Positions 60,131 through 64,000 of a stretch of 64,000 nucleotides of DNA are shown here, in pieces. How positions within the stretch are numbered: the stretch's first letter is position 1; every line of letters begins with the position of its first letter. The stretch covers positions 86,706,216 to 86,770,215 of the forward strand of contig OY997589.1 in the NCBI GenBank assembly GCA_963921825.1. Reading direction: 5' to 3'. The position numbers and the translations under genes are program-made. Source of the DNA: Erodium maritimum. Its lineage: Eukaryota; Streptophyta; Magnoliopsida; Geraniales; Geraniaceae. The notes beneath the pieces are model-generated. The model saw only the letters and a list, made by a program, of their open reading frames with translations, searched no databases and was not told the origin of the DNA.

Positions 60131-63100
60131 ATCTAATAACTCTGTGTGCAAGTATTTTCCACCTCGATCCAATCGAAGTGCCTTAATACCTTTGTCGAGC
60201 TGGTTTTCTACTTTAGTCTTAAACTCTTTGAATTTATCAAAAGCTTCAGACTTATGTCTCACCGAATAGACATAATCATATATATTGTAATCATCAGTAA
60301 ATGTGATAAAGTAGCTAAAACTCCTCCTGGCAAGTGAACTTATTGGTCTACACACATTCGAGTGTATCAGCCCCAATAATTCACCCGCCCTTTCACCGCG
60401 TCCGATAAAGGGCGCTTTAGTCATTTTGACCATCAAACAAGCCTTGCACATATCGATCGAATGGAATTCGAATAGGCCTGAAAGCCCACACTTCTGAAGT
60501 ACTGATAGGCGCTTCTTGTTTATCCGGCCCAAATGAAAGTGCCATAACAGAGTTAGGTTTAAATCGTTGAATTTAGACCTCTTGGTATTAACATAATATA
60601 TAGAACTTGAGGTATTGTTACTCATATCTAATATGTACAATCCTCCAACCAAGTCAGTACTGGTATAAAACATATCATTGCATAGAACATTGAAAACTCA
60701 GTTTCCAATATTAACATTATATCCTTCCTTGTCAAACATGGATACAGATATAATATTTCTACTAAAAGTAGGTATGCAATATACGTTATACAATACTAAG
60801 ACAAGGCCACTTGGCAAAGCAAGACGCATGGATCCTACAGTAGTTGCCACAACTCTGAGGTCCACTTCGTGCTTTCCAAACATCTCCTACTTTCAGCCAC
60901 TATACGGTAGTGCATGTGTGAGATTCAGTCCTGGTATCTAATACCCATGAATCTTTGCAAGTATAGAGATGTAGCTCTATAGAGTTAATACCGGATGAAG
61001 GCACGGTCCCACCGTCCTTCCTTAGATCATCCAGGTTTCCTGATGAAGGCGCAGTCCTACTGCCCTTCTGCAGATCATTCAGGCTATCTGATCAAGGCGC
61101 AGTCCCACTGCCCTTCTTCAGATCAGTCGTGAACTTCCTGTAATCCCGGTTCCAATGACCAGGCTGTTGGCAGTAGAAGCAGACATTCTCAAGTGTCTCA
61201 TCTTTCCCGCCAAGTGCGCATGGGCCCCGCCCTTGGCACTTCCAATTCCCTTGTTGACCATCAGAATATCATTGGATCCCAGATCCCTGATATATTCTTC
61301 TCAGCAGTTAATGACACTTCATGTAACTCTGATATGGTCTTAGAGACAGCCTTGTCAAGGACATATTCTTTGCGTTCAGATTTGAGGACTATCCTCAAAA
61401 TTCTGTACTAGTGCAAATAGTTTGTCCCATTTAGGTTGACCCTGTCAAGAATGGTTTTTAATGACAAACTATTAATGTTCGCTGAATTTTCCATTTGATC
61501 TACAACAGATAAAATTCAATCAGTAAACTGAATAAATTTTATGAAGATCAAGCTTAAACACCAACAATCGATTCTAAACCTTTAGAATCTGAAACCAAGA
61601 TCCTTGATTCACTCGATTAAGCTGAACTAATGCTCACCACTTAATCGAGCTATGTAGGTAGGACTCCATCCAATCACATCCAATGTGACTCTTGGCTAGG
61701 GTATGTACTTATGTACACGGCTTACCCTATTTGTTACCCTATCTCAACCTCAGGCTGATAATCGTAGTTGGGTCCACCAATTTTCAACTATGGTCCTTCA
61801 CTATGTAGGTGCTCCGCTAATGCGCACGACACCCACATATGTCGTCCAAACCTACTACCCCGCTTTCCCATGGATGCTCCGCTAATGCGCACGATACCCA
61901 TAGGACGGGGAGGTAGTAAGGTGTTGATAATTGGGAGGTATCGGACATGACCCGTTTTTACTTGTCCGGGTGTGTTTAAAACTTTGGCACATCCTAGATG
62001 CGATGAGCACATCAACTACATTCCAAAAGCAATGATGTCTCAAATTACATCCAATGTAATTCTTCCTTCGAACCCGTCAACTACATCCAATGTAATGACG
62101 ATTCTAAGGGCTCACACACAAGGATTAAAATTCCAATTTTATCTTTGCATGTGAGGTGATATGCTCGGTAAATAAAGTTAAGCATGTCATTCTAAAACAC
62201 ATAGAATTAATCATGCATAAACTAAACCAAGCATAAAGCGATAAATGTGCACATAATAGCCCCCTAAACTAACTCCCACTAGCTTCTTGAGCTCCATCGA
62301 CTCCAAGCCGATGTCAACACCCGAAAAGCCACCAAATGACCTTTTCGCCCTTTCTTTGTCTTGAGCAAAATATTACAAGTTAATACACGACTCGCAGGTC
62401 GGGAATAAATAAATATTACAAACAAGTGGTTCGACGACCACACCTTGAAAGAATAATTACACGCCAACTCTAACGGCTCGTAGGCCGTGAAAAGCGATAA
62501 ATAATTAAATCAAGCTCGGGGCTATTATGTACACCATGCCAACATCACATCACACATCGTGTTATCAAATAAGCATGTTATCAAACATCATGTGATTTTC
62601 CGGTTTTGATTAATTTCCAAGTTTCGAAATTTTTTGATACTCGGTTTATCGAAACCGTTCAAAAATGAAACTTTTGAATATTTGATCTTCGAGTTCGTCA
62701 TGACGGTTTCAAACTCGTCATAACTAACAAAACGGTTTAGTCTTGGAATATCAACCCTCCAATGGTCATGCTCGGCATAGCTCCGTCCAACGGAGCCCCG
62801 TTCGGTCCCGATTTCGGCTCCCCGAGAGTCCCGCTCCCGAGACCCGAAAAATCAATTTTTTTTTTCAAAATTTCCAGATTTGAAAAACTTTTCAAAAATT
62901 CATTTTTCATGCTTCAAACCCATAAACAAGAATTTAAAACATGTTATCAAACAATTTGGCAAATTAACATGTCAAAACCTAAACTTTCAACACCGTCTTG
63001 TGAATCCCGAAGGTAGCACGGCTCTGGTACCACTATTGGGTCTCGAGGTAGGGTTGGAGATGAACCAACTCGCAGCGGAAAATCAATGAAAACCAAGAGA

Positions 63101-63813
63101 CGATTAAAACCATGAAACAACTAACAAAGAATGGATTCACAAGAGAAAAATTCAGCACTATTTCTTACCAAAACAAGAACACCGGTTAATGAATGATTGG
63201 CTTGGTCTCCAAGACGCCTACGTATCCACATGGGAATCAAAGTCACGTACTTCTTCTCTTTGAGGACTCAAGAACACAAAAATGGAGGTGGGAGCTTGCC
63301 AAACCCGAAATTGCCATGGAGAGGAGGGAGAAGTTGTGTTTCCTATTCTTTTCTTGTGTTTGTTATGTTGAAAAAAGATGACTTAAACATAACAAACCTC
63401 ATACTTGTCCAACTAAAGGCATGGGACAAGTATGGTATCAAGTAAGGTGTAAATAGGACAAAGTATGGCTAGACAAGATGGGGTTAGGTGGTGAATCACC
63501 AACACCTTAATCCTTGTCTTGCTTACTTAGTACTAATTAATCAAGACTTGATTAATTAGTTCCATGGGCCTTGGTTGCATGGGCCTCTTGGAACATGGCC
63601 CGTGGCTATTCCCAACGAGGTTCCATGATGCGCTCATCGCCTCCAAGCCTTCCATACCAGAAATGTCCAACATTATCCGGCGTGATCAATCCCAAGACTC
63701 CAAGCCTTGTCTCGATCCGTAATGTCCTATTCACTTACGGGCACATGACCCAAAACCCAGTTTTGGTCATGTCCCGAGACAACTCCCGTTTGGCCGTTCT
63801 CCATAAATGTGTC
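60131..63813 (-). mobile_element. Broken Ty1/copia fossil, right copy
   Basis: This is the mirror copy of 37987-41669: integrase region (60131-60673), gag remnant (about 61100-61494), leader, primer site (63020-63032) and part of the LTR (about 63037-63813). The LTR stops abruptly at 63813, where satellite begins; the missing 804 bp are those present at 37183-37986. The element is broken as in the left copy. Confidence 0.8.
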
Positions 63814-64000
63814 CGTGGCTCAAAATAATGCATTTAGCTTTAGGCCATTTTTTTCCCATATAGGCTTGTCGGCCCCTAAAAAACGCAAACTTTTCTTGCA
63901 ATTTAGGCATGTAAACAAACCTCAATTGGCCCGTCCTCCTGGATACGGTCTTAAATACACACGATAGAGATCCTGTGAGGTCCGGGGCTCAAAATAATGC
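63814..64000 (+). repeat. Diverged satellite monomer beyond the palindrome
   Basis: One monomer and the start of another are recognisable (GGCTCAAAATAATGCATTTA; CTCCTGGATACGGTCTTAAA; GGCTCAAAATAATGC at the window end). They carry changes not seen in the arrays, such as GGCCCCTAAAAAACGC and TTTAGGCATGTAAACAAACC. The orientation is that of the left array. The satellite therefore continues past the window as a more diverged subfamily. Confidence 0.88.

Larger units (their letters stand above)
37987..63813. repeat. Giant palindrome: inverted repeat with arms of 12.6-13.2 kb
   Basis: The left arm (37987-51224) and right arm (51257-63813) are reverse complements. Outside the satellite, mirror coordinates sum to exactly 101,800 over about 5.9 kb, with identical predicted peptides on both sides. 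So no net insertion or deletion separates them there. The arms hold copia fossil, truncated LTR and satellite. Satellite monomers differ far more within an arm than mirror partners do between arms, so the inversion is younger than the array. Confidence 0.95.

Overview
This window is nuclear DNA of a flowering plant, most likely a eudicot. The support is spliced genes with GT-AG introns, a plasmodesmata-located protein (a land-plant family), a plant-type 2-oxoglutarate dioxygenase, and plant-style LTR, LINE, hAT and PIF/Harbinger elements. I cannot name the species.

Layout, left half (1-37,000). A broken gag-bearing LTR element (1-3736) is split by an ORF1-only LINE (1699-3537). A three-exon PDLP gene lies on the minus strand (4087-6649). 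A small hAT-like element (6891-7615) and a 5'-truncated L1-type LINE (8286-11077) follow. A three-exon 2-oxoglutarate/Fe(II) dioxygenase of the ACC-oxidase-homolog group lies on the plus strand (11517-13786, possibly from 11403). Then come broken first-exon copies of two 26S proteasome genes, RPN8 and DSS1. A chromovirus-type gypsy fossil (16124-24866) follows, itself split by a 3-kb solo LTR (16637-19632). An 808-bp segment at its 5' end is present in three near-identical tandem copies (24341-26764). A 14-exon 3-hydroxyisobutyryl-CoA hydrolase-like gene (27382-32672, minus) carries three small DNA elements in its introns. A PIF/Harbinger-type element with two SANT-like cassettes and no visible transposase (32919-35180) sits next to its promoter.

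Layout, right half (37,000-64,000). This is one giant palindrome, 37987-63813, with a 32-bp loop at 51225-51256. Each arm, from outside in, holds a broken copia element, a truncated LTR of the same family as the solo LTR at 16637, and a satellite array of about 171-bp monomers (about 43 in the left arm, about 39 in the right). The arms look identical outside the satellite and differ at scattered sites within it; the left arm has 681 bp (four monomers) that the right lacks. A further diverged satellite monomer begins exactly where the right arm ends. Either this is a very recent inverted duplication or an assembly fold-back; the sequence alone cannot decide.

The three intact genes are unrelated in function: cell-to-cell channel control (PDLP), oxidative specialised metabolism (dioxygenase) and probably valine catabolism (hydrolase). 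They are islands in transposon-rich DNA, and I see no pathway linking them.
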